Assembly (NCBI GenBank): GCA_017509245.1
Contig: JAFWQC010000018.1
Span: 1-42,437 of the forward strand
Length of the DNA: 42,437 nt
Direction of reading: 5' to 3'
DNA from: Clostridiales bacterium
GTDB lineage: Bacteria; Bacillota; Clostridia; Saccharofermentanales; Saccharofermentanaceae
A program made the position numbers and the translations under genes. The notes under the pieces are model-generated. The model was not told the DNA's origin. It did not search any database and saw nothing but the letters and a program-made list of their open reading frames with translations. Below are positions 1-7,726 of the stretch, in pieces. Every line of letters starts with the position of its first letter. The first letter of the stretch is position 1.

Positions 1-424
1 CTACGGCTACGTATACGTTGCTCAGGTTGCTATGGGATCTGACAAGAACCAGCTCATCAAGGCATTCACAGAAGCAGAAGCTTACCAGGGACCTTCCCTC
101 GTTATCTGCTATGCTCCTTGTATCAACCACGGTATCAAGGGCGGACTCAAGGTTGCTCAGAACAGAGAGAAGCAGGCTGTAGAGTGCGGTTACTGGCACC
201 TCTTCAGATTCAACCCTGCACTCGCTGCAGACGGCAAGAATCCTTTCACTCTTGACTCCAAGGAGCCTACAGCAGACTTCTTCGACTTCCTCAAGGCAGA
301 AGTACGTTACAACTCACTCTACAAGAAGTACGATGCAGAAGTTGTTGACGGCCTCTTCCAGAGATGCTATCAGGATTCCAGAGACCGTTATGCTTCTTAT
401 GTTAAGAAGGCTAACGAAGCTTGA
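1..424 (+). CDS. nifJ: Pyruvate:ferredoxin (flavodoxin) oxidoreductase, C-terminal fragment
   Basis: The reading frame is open from base 2 and runs to the TGA at 422-424, so about 140 C-terminal residues are present and the start lies outside the window. The enzyme oxidatively decarboxylates pyruvate to acetyl-CoA and passes electrons to ferredoxin or flavodoxin in the cytoplasm of anaerobes. The visible part matches the end of the thiamine-diphosphate-binding region: VAQVAMG, then SLVICYAPCINHGI, which carries a conserved cysteine, then the C-terminal stretch with YWHLFRFNP and the tail typical of the long single-chain enzyme. A strong terminator follows directly, so this is the last gene of its transcript. 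The family call is firm; the symbol nifJ follows common usage and does not imply a link to nitrogen fixation. Confidence 0.93.
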   Translation, partial: YGYVYVAQVAMGSDKNQLIKAFTEAEAYQGPSLVICYAPCINHGIKGGLKVAQNREKQAVECGYWHLFRFNPALAADGKNPFTLDSKEPTADFFDFLKAEVRYNSLYKKYDAEVVDGLFQRCYQDSRDRYASYVKKANEA

Positions 425-451
425 TCTTAAATAACAACTGATCAAATGATT

Positions 452-491
452 GAGGGCTGTCTCCAACAGGAGGCAGCTCTTATTATTTTTT
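452..491 (+). terminator. Rho-independent terminator after the oxidoreductase gene
   Basis: A hairpin pairs gagggctgtctcc with ggaggcagctctt across an AACA loop, with a few G-U pairs. It is followed by a T-rich run (tattattttttg). It lies 28 bases after the stop codon, as expected for an intrinsic terminator. Confidence 0.8.
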
Positions 492-528
492 GTACGGAAG
501 AGCAGCAGAATTAAAGGTCATGCTAAAC

Positions 529-656
529 GCACGGAGCGAAGGGCGAAATCGTACTTTTTTCGGGTGTGAAAAAGTACGATATGAGGTCTTGCACGAGGCC
601 AGGGTCAAAATCGTACTTTTTTCGAGTGTGAAAAAGTACGATATGAGGTCTCGCAC
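529..656. repeat. Two tandem 62-bp units, each with a 12-bp perfect inverted repeat
   Basis: GCAC boundaries occur at 529, 591 and 653, which gives an exact 62-bp period. Each unit holds atcgtacttttt and its perfect complement aaaaagtacgat (548-580 and 610-642), separated by a 9-base loop, tcgggtgtg in one copy and tcgagtgtg in the other. Each unit then ends atgaggtct.gcac. The inverted arms and downstream flank are conserved between the copies while the segment before each hairpin has drifted. The hairpin is long but A/T-rich and lacks a following T-run, so it is not a classical terminator. I saw no other copy in the window. It may be a dispersed intergenic element. Confidence 0.85.
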
Positions 657-745
657 AATTCTTTTACAAATTAACACCCAATCTGTCACAAGATCTGTCA
701 AAGATTTTATCAAATGGGGAACCGGCTGGTTTACATGCATCCCAA

Positions 746-785
746 CAAAAAGGACGATGCCTTTTTGAAGACATCGCCTTTTTTC
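746..785 (+). terminator. Terminator-like hairpin upstream of the DnaD gene
   Basis: The arms aaaaaggacgatg and catcgcctttttt pair with one bulged base around a 12-base loop, and the 3' arm runs into six T residues. It lies between the tandem repeats and the promoter of the next operon, so it would stop read-through from upstream. No gene seems to end directly before it. Confidence 0.5.
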
Positions 786-854
786 GAGCGCGCGAAAATG
801 TCCTCAAAAGCGAAAAGATTACCCTAAGCTTTACCCTAAACGCCTCTTCAAACA

Positions 855-863
855 TGCTATAAT
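855..863 (+). promoter_or_regulatory. Extended -10 promoter of the DnaD operon
   Basis: TGCTATAAT is a full extended -10 element (TGnTATAAT), 41 bases before the start codon. No good -35 hexamer sits 16-18 bases upstream, which is common for extended -10 promoters. Two ACCCTAA copies lie just upstream (821-839); their role is unknown. Confidence 0.5.
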
Positions 864-904
864 TAGCGAAGCGAAAACAGGACTTGGTGGGAGATTGATC
901 ACAG

Positions 905-1969
905 ATGAAAGACAATAAAGGCAAAGACGATCTTTCAAGGCTTCTCATAAGCGACAGCCTTTTGCCTGATATATTCCTTGTCAGATATGCTCAGGAATTA
1001 AGCAAGAATGCCTTGCTCGTCTATCTGTGGATCAACATGAAGGGCAAGAAGGACGGCTTCGAGGAATCCGAGATAAAGAAATACAAGATAATACCCGAAG
1101 ACCAGATCGCGCCTGTGCTTGCCGAACTTATGGCGGCAAACCTCATCTCCCGCAAAGACAAGAGTTATTTTTTCGAGGACATAAAAGCGCGCGAAGTAGG
1201 CGAATATATTGAAGCTTCCAAGGCAAGAGGCGACGGCAGCGAACCGGCGGATCTTTTGAGCAACGAAAAGGAGCGCAAGATCTTATCGGATTCGATCTCT
1301 TCGACGTTCTATCAGGGCGAGCTTCCCTATATTTTCTACAGACTTATTGATAAGTGCCTTTATGAATACAAGTTTGACGGCAGAGTCTGCTACAAGCTTT
1401 TCGAAGAGGGGTACGAGCAATCGATCCACAGGTCTTTGACGCTTATGGAGAAGATGGCGCGCTCCTGGTATGAGAAGGGCTATACGGACATAAAGAGCCT
1501 TGAGAAGCAGCTTGAGATCAACAAGCGCACCGGAAAGCTCATTAAGCTTACGGGCAGTCTCATGCGCAAGAGGCTGAACGGCCTTGATATCGAGCGCGTA
1601 ACAAGCTGGGCTGAAGACCTCGGGGCTACTGAGGAGCTTGTAAATCTCGCTTTCAGAGTCAATGATTTCAGGAGCAATCTGACATTGAAGAATGTCGGCG
1701 ATACGCTTGCGAAATGGCACGACCAGGGCATAAAGACAGCTGAGGAAGCTTCAAGATTTGAAGAGGAAGAACATAAAGAGAATAAGCGCAAGGCAGTAAG
1801 GAAGTCCGCAAGGACCGGTTCTGCATGGCGCACGGGCGAAGAGGCGGGGATAGCAGGTGCTGACGCTGATGTTTCCACTAAGGAAGTATCAAAGACTGCA
1901 GCAGCCGCGGAAGATAATGCCCCTGATGATATCCTTGATATGTTTGGAGACGCAGATGAAGACGATTAA
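905..1969 (+). CDS. DnaD-like primosomal replication protein
   Basis: This 354-residue protein resembles the DnaD/DnaB family, which helps load the replicative helicase during initiation and restart in low-GC Gram-positives. Residues 1-100 look like a winged-helix domain. Two DnaD-type C-terminal domains follow, at about 120-205 and 212-285. Each carries the family signature of an aromatic or hydrophobic residue, then W, then a Gly-rich turn: ARSWYEKGYTDIKSL and LAKWHDQGIKTAEEA. The tail from about 286 is highly charged and acidic (ending DMFGDADEDD), likely disordered. The start at 905 has GGTGGGAG about 12 bases upstream. The next gene, a DnaI-like loader, overlaps by 14 bases, which fits a joint role in helicase loading. 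I am sure of the family but not whether it is the DnaD or DnaB equivalent. Confidence 0.87.
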   Translation: MKDNKGKDDLSRLLISDSLLPDIFLVRYAQELSKNALLVYLWINMKGKKDGFEESEIKKYKIIPEDQIAPVLAELMAANLISRKDKSYFFEDIKAREVGEYIEASKARGDGSEPADLLSNEKERKILSDSISSTFYQGELPYIFYRLIDKCLYEYKFDGRVCYKLFEEGYEQSIHRSLTLMEKMARSWYEKGYTDIKSLEKQLEINKRTGKLIKLTGSLMRKRLNGLDIERVTSWAEDLGATEELVNLAFRVNDFRSNLTLKNVGDTLAKWHDQGIKTAEEASRFEEEEHKENKRKAVRKSARTGSAWRTGEEAGIAGADADVSTKEVSKTAAAAEDNAPDDILDMFGDADEDD

Positions 1970-2861
1970 AGACTTGATCAGTGAAGGCCTTACCGAAGTG
2001 GCTGCAATGAGCGACATTCTCCGCGAGAAGAATGTTAAGCGTGTCTATAGCGAATATCCTGAACTTAAGGAGATCGACAGCCAGATCCTTAATGTCCGCA
2101 ACAGCAGGTTTATTGCCGTAATAGACAAGGACGAGAGGCTCATCAAGAGATTTGACATCGCTGAAGATGAACTTCAGGCCAAGCGTGACAGGATAATATC
2201 CGTAAATAAGATCGATCCTGAATTTGATGTAGCCAAGAGCATATGCGACAAGTGCAATGACACAGGCTACGTCCGGAAGGAAGATGGCAGGATCAAGGTC
2301 TGCTCATGCAGGAACAAAGAACTTGAGATGTGCTACGAGATAAGCGGCATGGCTGATTATCCGTCTTATAAGATGAAGAACTACAGGGATGATTATCTTG
2401 GAGATCCTGCGGGCAGGAAGAAGATCAAGAACGAGCTTAACGGCGTTCTTAAGGCCGTTCTTGGCAGTCCGGACAGTGATGACAGGACTTCTTTGTGGGT
2501 CTATTCAGCTGCGCCCCAGTCGGGCAAGACGTTCCTCTCGATATGTGTCTGCAAGACCGCGATCAATCTTTGCAAGAGCGCATATTATGTGAAGTGCGAG
2601 GATCTTCCCAATCTCGGCACCGACACTCTGGAAGACTTGAAGAGGATCGATTTCCTTGTAATAGATGATTTTGCCGACCTGGTCACCATGACCAATAATG
2701 TCGGTTCGATACTGAACGGTATCCTTGATGTCAGGGCGGCTTCAAACCTCCCGACAGTACTGGTTACACCGTTAACAAAGACTGAACTTGAGAATAAGTG
2801 CGATATGAGGATCAGCTATAAGATAAGATCCGCAAAGCTGATCTCCAAAGAAGGCAAATAA
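1956..2861 (+). CDS. DnaI/DnaC-like helicase-loader ATPase
   Basis: A longer frame opens at 1857, but ATG 1956 is preferred: GGAGA lies 6 bases upstream and the start overlaps the end of the DnaD-like gene by 14 bases. The 301-residue protein has the DnaI layout. An N-terminal helicase-binding region is followed by a zinc-binding module with C97, C100, C116 and C118, then an AAA+ domain. Walker A is AAPQSGKT (185-192), where the first conserved glycine is alanine. Walker B is FLVIDD (233-238). An arginine-rich end (RISYKIRSAKLI) fits the arginine-finger or sensor region. The usual sensor-1 region (TSN in relatives) reads VTP here. It presumably delivers DnaB-type helicase to origins together with its neighbour. 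The nucleotide-binding changes mean that ATP use should not be assumed. Confidence 0.83.
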   Translation: MKTIKDLISEGLTEVAAMSDILREKNVKRVYSEYPELKEIDSQILNVRNSRFIAVIDKDERLIKRFDIAEDELQAKRDRIISVNKIDPEFDVAKSICDKCNDTGYVRKEDGRIKVCSCRNKELEMCYEISGMADYPSYKMKNYRDDYLGDPAGRKKIKNELNGVLKAVLGSPDSDDRTSLWVYSAAPQSGKTFLSICVCKTAINLCKSAYYVKCEDLPNLGTDTLEDLKRIDFLVIDDFADLVTMTNNVGSILNGILDVRAASNLPTVLVTPLTKTELENKCDMRISYKIRSAKLISKEGK

Positions 2862-2870
2862 CGGAAAACA

Positions 2871-3272
2871 ATGGACGTACGCTGCGGAATAGACATCGTT
2901 GATATCTCAAGATTCGTAAAGATAGTAGAAGACGGCAACACGGCTTTTATCAATAAGTGCTTCACTGCCTCAGAGATCGAATACTGCGAATCGGCCAGGG
3001 ATGTTTCCAAAAAGGCCGAGAGATATGCTGCAAGGTTTGCCGCCAAAGAAGCCTGCGGCAAGGCTATCGGCACCGGTCTCATGAGCGAGGGTGTGGGGAT
3101 GCACGATATCGAAGTGGTCAAAGATAAGAGAGGCACGCCGGGGATCAAGCTTACAGGCGGCGCGCTTACACATGCAGAAGAAATAGGCATGTCATCGATA
3201 TCGGTAAGCCTGTCGCATGACGGCGGAATAGCTGCCGCATATTGTGTAATGCTTCTGGAGAATAACGCATGA
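2871..3272 (+). CDS. acpS: Holo-[acyl-carrier-protein] synthase
   Basis: This enzyme moves the 4'-phosphopantetheine arm of coenzyme A onto a serine of acyl carrier protein, activating it for fatty-acid synthesis in the cytoplasm. The 133 residues are normal for AcpS. The two signature motifs are present: GIDIVDISR near the start (metal ligand D8), and RFAAKEACGKAIG at 55-67 (K59, E60). The ribosome site is weak (a GGAAAA stretch very close to the ATG), and the gene lies 9 bases after the helicase loader, so translation may be coupled. The next gene overlaps by four bases (ATGA). Its presence in a replication-protein operon looks like housekeeping clustering. Confidence 0.95.
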   Translation: MDVRCGIDIVDISRFVKIVEDGNTAFINKCFTASEIEYCESARDVSKKAERYAARFAAKEACGKAIGTGLMSEGVGMHDIEVVKDKRGTPGIKLTGGALTHAEEIGMSSISVSLSHDGGIAAAYCVMLLENNA

Positions 3273-4522
3273 AGAGAAATGACAGGAAAGAAAAAACAGG
3301 TCTCTTCAGCAATCTCGGGCAAAAGAAAAAGCCTGTCGTAGGTGAAGACTTATCTCCCAAGACGATAAGACACCTTGAACGTCCGGTTAAACTGCCTTTT
3401 CTCGCTGACATGGAAGATGGCAATGAGCAGTACGGAAGTGCCGAGGACATGCAGGATAAGTGGGGACTGTCAGAGAAGCAGGCTTCCCTCAATGTAAGGC
3501 AAAAGAGGAGATTATTAAGTCTTGCCATCGCATTTGCGGCTTTCTTCATTCTGATCGCGGGCATTTTCTACATTCTCCCGAGAGTGTTGCCCGGCCTCTT
3601 CAGAGGTACGAATATCGAACTCTTCGTTGAACCCGTTATCAATCTCGAATATGAAGATCCCGACTTCAGAGTCGTTACCGACAGTGCGGTCCCTCTTATG
3701 TCTGAGCCCATGTCTGATTCAAAAAGGCTTGCGGAAGTTCTTTATAACGAACCGGTCAAATATTTGACCGACAGCGAGAACGGCTACTGCAAGATTGCGA
3801 CCATGGACGGCCTCATCGGTTATGTCAAGGCATCCTGCCTTCTTGACGACATGGAATCCATAGAGCCTGACGTCCATCAGTATAAGCTCATTGTATCGGA
3901 TCCTTCCAAGAACATAATGACCCACGCGAGCAACGGTACTTTGATAAAGAAAGTCATGATGAACACCGTCCTTTATGCCGATATCAAGCGTGAAGGCGTT
4001 TACCAGGTTTCACTTCCCGGCGGAGACAAAGGCTGGATCGGTTCTTCCGGCGTTATCGAACTCGGCACCAGAGATGAGACCGAAGAGGTCTCCAGCCGTT
4101 ATTTCGTCAGCTCGGTACTGACTTTTGTCAACAGCAGATATATCGAAAACGGTATGTCCATAGACGGCGCTTCAGTCAACGGCGTCGTATATGTATGTGC
4201 CGAGATCAACGGCATTGAGATCGCGAGGACGATGGAAGGACAGGCACAGGCCGGAGTCGAGATCATTCCCGAACCCGACGCCGTTACCGGAGAGATCATG
4301 ATCGAGCAGATCCTCCCGGGCGACATCCTTTTCCTGTCGAGCCCAAAAAAGGCCCCCGGTGACAAAGAAATATACGAGATGGCGGTCTGCACGGACACCG
4401 GAACGCTCTTCATGTTGTCACCCGCCAGGACCACCGTAAGGCTCCGCGAATTCAAGTCAGGTGATGATATTTGCGACAGAATTATTACCATAAGGCGTGT
4501 ATTCAGCAGTAAGGCAGGATAA
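3269..4522 (+). CDS. Membrane-anchored SH3 protein with a degenerate NlpC/P60 domain
   Basis: This 417-residue protein has a basic cytoplasmic N-terminus of about 80 residues, one membrane helix at about 82-104, and an extracellular part. Residues 132-195 and 205-268 look like two bacterial SH3 domains of the type that bind peptidoglycan. Residues 278-395 line up with NlpC/P60 cell-wall peptidases: a conserved NGVVYVCAEINGI stretch, ARTMEGQAQAG, and LPGDILFL. The catalytic positions are lost: the D-C-S-G box reads S-V-N-G (Val303 in place of the cysteine), the HVGIY box reads EMAVC, and the FIHAP box reads FMLSPA. It therefore looks like a non-catalytic wall-binding protein. The start overlaps acpS by four bases. 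The SH3 and P60 calls rest on pattern reading. Confidence 0.7.
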   Translation: MKRNDRKEKTGLFSNLGQKKKPVVGEDLSPKTIRHLERPVKLPFLADMEDGNEQYGSAEDMQDKWGLSEKQASLNVRQKRRLLSLAIAFAAFFILIAGIFYILPRVLPGLFRGTNIELFVEPVINLEYEDPDFRVVTDSAVPLMSEPMSDSKRLAEVLYNEPVKYLTDSENGYCKIATMDGLIGYVKASCLLDDMESIEPDVHQYKLIVSDPSKNIMTHASNGTLIKKVMMNTVLYADIKREGVYQVSLPGGDKGWIGSSGVIELGTRDETEEVSSRYFVSSVLTFVNSRYIENGMSIDGASVNGVVYVCAEINGIEIARTMEGQAQAGVEIIPEPDAVTGEIMIEQILPGDILFLSSPKKAPGDKEIYEMAVCTDTGTLFMLSPARTTVRLREFKSGDDICDRIITIRRVFSSKAG

Positions 4523-4546
4523 AACGAAAAAGGCTGTAAAAACTTA

Positions 4547-4575
4547 TTGCAACATTAAATGTGTTGTGGTATTAT
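4547..4575 (+). promoter_or_regulatory. Promoter of rpmB
   Basis: TTGCAA (4547-4552) and TATTAT (4570-4575) are separated by 17 bases, with a TGG extension before the -10. This is a near-consensus vegetative promoter about 30 bases before the AGGAGGTG ribosome site of rpmB. Confidence 0.8.
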
Positions 4576-4610
4576 TCATAGGCATTTGAATTCTAACAGG
4601 AGGTGTTTGC

Positions 4611-4808
4611 ATGGCTAAGTGTGAAGTTTGCCAGAAAGATATGTTCTTCGGCAGAAAGATTAGAATCACGCGTTCACAGATTTCAAGACGCGCGCTTACT
4701 ACGCAGCAGGCTAACGTACACAGAGTTAAGGTTGTTGTTGACGGCACCCCCAAGTCAATGAACGTTTGCACACGTTGCCTTCGTTCAGGCAAGGTCGAGA
4801 GAGCGTAA
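4611..4808 (+). CDS. rpmB: 50S ribosomal protein L28
   Basis: The 65-residue product is a complete L28, a structural protein of the large ribosomal subunit. It has the family opening (MAKCEVC), the basic central part ending in QQANVHRVKVVVDGTPKSMNV in outline, and the closing CTRCLRSGKV. Two CxxC pairs (CEVC near the N-terminus and CTRC near the C-terminus) show it is the zinc-binding form. The AGGAGGTG site 6 bases before the ATG is strong. It is a one-gene transcript with its own promoter and terminator. Confidence 0.97.
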   Translation: MAKCEVCQKDMFFGRKIRITRSQISRRALTTQQANVHRVKVVVDGTPKSMNVCTRCLRSGKVERA

Positions 4809-4832
4809 GCTTCTTGCATTAAGTAGTATTCG

Positions 4833-4865
4833 AGAGGTTGTCTCATATGAGGCGACCTCTTTTTA
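4833..4865 (+). terminator. Rho-independent terminator of rpmB
   Basis: The arms agaggttgtctcat and atgaggcgacctct pair along 14 positions with two G-U pairs, followed directly by TTTTTATT. It lies 24 bases after the rpmB stop codon. Confidence 0.87.
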
Positions 4866-4903
4866 TTCTGTTATTCCTGCCGCAGATTCAGATTACGGCG
4901 TTT

Positions 4904-4912
4904 TGATATAAT
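4904..4912 (+). promoter_or_regulatory. Extended -10 promoter of the AraC-type regulator
   Basis: TGATATAAT is a complete extended -10 motif. No convincing -35 is present. The leader of about 65 nt contains a short hairpin, GTGCC-GGGC-GGCAC at 4954-4967, just before the ribosome site GAGCGGA. The hairpin could affect translation, but nothing ties it to a known RNA element. Confidence 0.5.
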
Positions 4913-4984
4913 TGATTAAGCAGGAATTTTCAGCAGATCACTTGAAGGTTTTAGTGCCGGGCGGCACTCTCTGAGCGGAATGAT

Positions 4985-5977
4985 ATGGAATTAAAGACAA
5001 AGAGTATTAGGCCGGAAATGAATTGCTCCATAGATGTTTTCTATGATGAGACAAATGGGTTTTCGAAGCACATAAACGATACGTCTGCATATAAGGCGGT
5101 GCTGGTGGAGTCCGGTTCTTTTGTCGTGGAGGAAAACGGGGAATACAGGGTAATAGCTGCACCCGCGGCGTTGGCAATAAATGAGAAAGCAGATTTCAGG
5201 GTAGTGTCAGACAGCGGCGTTAAGACCGGCACGGTGTTTTTTAAGCCCTCTTTTATCCGCGAGGAATTCACTTTCGATGCCATTAATTCCGGCAAATACG
5301 ATAAGTTCTTATCTTCTGTTGCTGACGGCGAAAACATGAGCCCCAATGAACGTATGCGCGCGGCTTTGAAAGGCAAGGGCGCAGAGTTCTCTGAAGACTT
5401 TACCGGTTCTTTATACCAGGACGCCATTTTGCTTCTCGAGTTCAACGGACACCAAAGGAACGTGGTCTACTATTCACTTACGGAGCAGGAGTTAGCCTTT
5501 GCTGTAAGGATCTGTCAGAACATAAGACACGAACTTGAAGACCAGCCGGATAACTTCTGGGTACTGCGTACCAGATACTATCTTTATTCGTTATTGTTTA
5601 CCGCAACTGCCGACTTTTACAGGGACAACCGTCTGGATGAGATCTATAAGGATCCGCTCGTTGCAAGAGTCGCCGGCTTTATGTGGGAGAATCTCGGAAA
5701 TGATATTGCGCTGAATGACATCCTGAAGGAGTTTTCGGTAAACAAGAATATCATCAACGATGCATTCAACAGCGAACTGTCCATGTCCTGTATGTCTTAT
5801 CTGGAGCACTTGAGAATGAAGTTCGCGAATAAGCTCCTTCAGTTCACGAATTATTCCGTGAGCGAGATAAGCAATATGTGCGGCTACAGAGATACCAACT
5901 ATTTTTCGAAGGTCTTTAAAAAGCATACAGGCATGACCGCGTCGGAATATCAGAAGCAGATGAAGGACCTGTGCTGA
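4985..5977 (+). CDS. AraC-family transcriptional regulator
   Basis: This 330-residue protein has a C-terminal AraC/XylS DNA-binding domain at about 230-328. Two helix-turn-helix units can be read: IALNDILKEFSVNKNIINDAF, in outline, and VSEISNMCGYRDTNYFSKVFKKHTGMTASEYQ, in outline. The second contains the family's G-Y/F-x-D-x-x-Y-F-x-x-x-F-K-K signature. The N-terminal 220 residues would sense a ligand; the first part looks like a small cupin-like beta domain, but I cannot name the ligand. It is transcribed alone, just upstream of the MutS-like gene, whose promoter lacks a good -35 hexamer and could need an activator. That link is an inference from position only. Its own start is supported by GAGCGGA five bases upstream. 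Confidence 0.85.
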   Translation: MELKTKSIRPEMNCSIDVFYDETNGFSKHINDTSAYKAVLVESGSFVVEENGEYRVIAAPAALAINEKADFRVVSDSGVKTGTVFFKPSFIREEFTFDAINSGKYDKFLSSVADGENMSPNERMRAALKGKGAEFSEDFTGSLYQDAILLLEFNGHQRNVVYYSLTEQELAFAVRICQNIRHELEDQPDNFWVLRTRYYLYSLLFTATADFYRDNRLDEIYKDPLVARVAGFMWENLGNDIALNDILKEFSVNKNIINDAFNSELSMSCMSYLEHLRMKFANKLLQFTNYSVSEISNMCGYRDTNYFSKVFKKHTGMTASEYQKQMKDLC

Positions 5978-6042
5978 TTTTCCTTGATTCCGTGCCGATT
6001 ATTCTAACTGTGTTGACCTTAATGTAAGTACCATTTAATGCA

Positions 6043-6048
6043 TATAAT
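6043..6048 (+). promoter_or_regulatory. Possible promoter of the MutS-like gene
   Basis: A consensus TATAAT lies 23 bases before the ATG. The nearest -35-like hexamer, TTGACC at 6013-6018, is 24 bases away, which is too far for a standard promoter. This could mark an activator-dependent promoter, and an AraC-type regulator is encoded next door. The AAGGTGG ribosome site is at 6061-6067. Confidence 0.4.
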
Positions 6049-6071
6049 AGTGCGCTTATTAAGGTGGATAC

Positions 6072-7649
6072 ATGATAAACACTTCAGTACAGGAAAATAC
6101 AAAGAAAGTCATGGACATTCTCTTTAAGAACGGGGCAGACAATAAATTCCTTGAATTGCCTGAAGAGACAGCTAAAGACATAGCTCTTAGTGAAGTCATC
6201 GGCTTTATGACCCGTGATCAGGAGGACCGCGATGTCCTTAATGACATCATGACCAAGGTCCTGACGGATCCTTCGGACATGATCTACAGGCAGGAGATCA
6301 TCAAAGATCTTATGGCAAATGAAGGCCTATGTGATGCTCTCAAAAAAGAGATCAGTGCCATCAAGTTGCTTATCTATTTCAACAACGGCGCCAAGAGAAT
6401 GCACGACCGCAACAACTCTCTGGATTCGCTCCTTGAAGAATTAAGAGAGCTCAAGGTCTATGTCTCAGCCGTCGGAAATATCCATAACGCATTAAGTGAG
6501 AATGACATCAGATCCGAGGGCCTCCTAAGCCTCCGCGATTCGCTCAGGGCAATAGTTGAAGATGAGGAATTCAAATCGGTAAAGCCTGATATCGAGAAGA
6601 TCCACGATGACCTCTCGAGCGCGAAAGGCGCTGTCATCGGCGTTTCGCTTACACCCGATATGGAGATAGAGAATGTCTCTACCATCGAGTTTGTCGATTT
6701 TAAACCGAGATCGTCTTATACCATTATGGATGTGGCTGTGGGATCCAGGATAAAGAATCCTTTCAACACTTACAAATACCAGGATCCGCTTCTTACGGCT
6801 ATGACGCCCCACTTGAAGAAACACCTGTGGAAGCATACCGGAGAGATAAGACATCTTATCAAGAAACACGCCAAGTATGATTCGCGCATCCTCACGAACA
6901 TCTATAACGGACTCGTATTCTATCTGAGTACGGCAGATCTGGGGAAAAAGCTTGCTTCTGATGGTTTTGTGACTTCGTTCCCGGAGATCACCCGGACACA
7001 CAGTCTTGAGGTTAAGGGCTTATACAACATCCGTCTTGCTATAGCAGGGCAGGAGCAGATCGTTAAGAATGATTTCTCGTTCACGGATAAAGAGAAGCTG
7101 TTTATTCTCACCGGCCCTAACCGCGGCGGCAAGACGATACTCGAACAGGGCGTGGGTCTTATATCGGTCATGGCGTCACTCGGAATGTTCGTAACGGCCG
7201 ATTCGTTTAATGGTCTGCCGTTTAAGAATGTCCTCACGCACTTCCCGATCGATGAGAACCTTACGATCAACTACGGAAGGCTCGGTGAAGAAGCAATAAG
7301 GATCAAGGAGATAGTCAAAGATTCAGACAGGGAGACTCTCATCCTTTTTAACGAGACGTTCTCGACCACATCTTCGGCTGACGCGCTGTTCCTTGCAAAG
7401 GATCTTATCCGCATCCTTAAAGAGAAAGGATCTTACGTTATCTTCAACACGCATATCCATGAGCTCGCAGCATCGATCCCGGAAATGAATGCCTGGGAAG
7501 GTGAGAGCTCTGTAGTAAGCATCGTCATGGAGATGAAGGAGAATAAGAACACGTTCAAGGTAAGGCGCAGCGACCCTGACACGAGTTCATACGCGAGAAA
7601 TATAGCCGAGAAGTACGGCATTACTTATGAGCAGATGAAAGAGCTCTGA
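6072..7649 (+). CDS. MutS-like ATPase lacking mismatch-recognition domains
   Basis: The 525-residue product matches only the lever/clamp and ATPase parts of MutS proteins. Walker A is TGPNRGGKT (G348-T355), the MutS-specific form. The Walker B region reads LILFNETFSTTSS, with N427-E428 in place of the usual D-E; related non-canonical MutS proteins show similar wording. A signature histidine region, VIFNTHIHELA, follows. Canonical MutS is over 800 residues and has an N-terminal mismatch-binding domain with a Phe-x-Glu motif; none is visible here. No MutS2-type Smr nuclease domain is present either. It therefore belongs to a poorly characterised MutS-related group. It is likely cytoplasmic and may act on branched DNA or RNA, but the substrate is unknown. 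Confidence 0.83.
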   Translation: MINTSVQENTKKVMDILFKNGADNKFLELPEETAKDIALSEVIGFMTRDQEDRDVLNDIMTKVLTDPSDMIYRQEIIKDLMANEGLCDALKKEISAIKLLIYFNNGAKRMHDRNNSLDSLLEELRELKVYVSAVGNIHNALSENDIRSEGLLSLRDSLRAIVEDEEFKSVKPDIEKIHDDLSSAKGAVIGVSLTPDMEIENVSTIEFVDFKPRSSYTIMDVAVGSRIKNPFNTYKYQDPLLTAMTPHLKKHLWKHTGEIRHLIKKHAKYDSRILTNIYNGLVFYLSTADLGKKLASDGFVTSFPEITRTHSLEVKGLYNIRLAIAGQEQIVKNDFSFTDKEKLFILTGPNRGGKTILEQGVGLISVMASLGMFVTADSFNGLPFKNVLTHFPIDENLTINYGRLGEEAIRIKEIVKDSDRETLILFNETFSTTSSADALFLAKDLIRILKEKGSYVIFNTHIHELAASIPEMNAWEGESSVVSIVMEMKENKNTFKVRRSDPDTSSYARNIAEKYGITYEQMKEL

Positions 7650-7675
7650 TCATATAACTGACCATAAAAACTAAA

Positions 7676-7715
7676 GGGGCGTCTTGAAGTTTGAAGACAC
7701 CACTTTTGTTTTTGT
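7676..7715. terminator. Probable bidirectional terminator between convergent genes
   Basis: The arms ggcgtctt and aagacacc pair with one mismatch around an 8-base loop, followed on the plus strand by cttttgtttttg. On the minus strand the hairpin is followed by a broken T-rich stretch. It sits between the MutS-like gene and serS, which converge. The stem is short, so it is probably moderate in strength. Confidence 0.45.
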
Positions 7716-7726
7716 TCAGTATTTAA

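Noticed and set aside
529..656. Possible CRISPR array
   Set aside because: There are only two units, they are directly adjacent without unique spacers, and no cas genes are nearby.
490..768. Open frame of 92 codons across the tandem repeats
   Set aside because: It is made of the 62-bp units and the hairpin before the promoter, has no good ribosome site, and its protein has no domain-like pattern.
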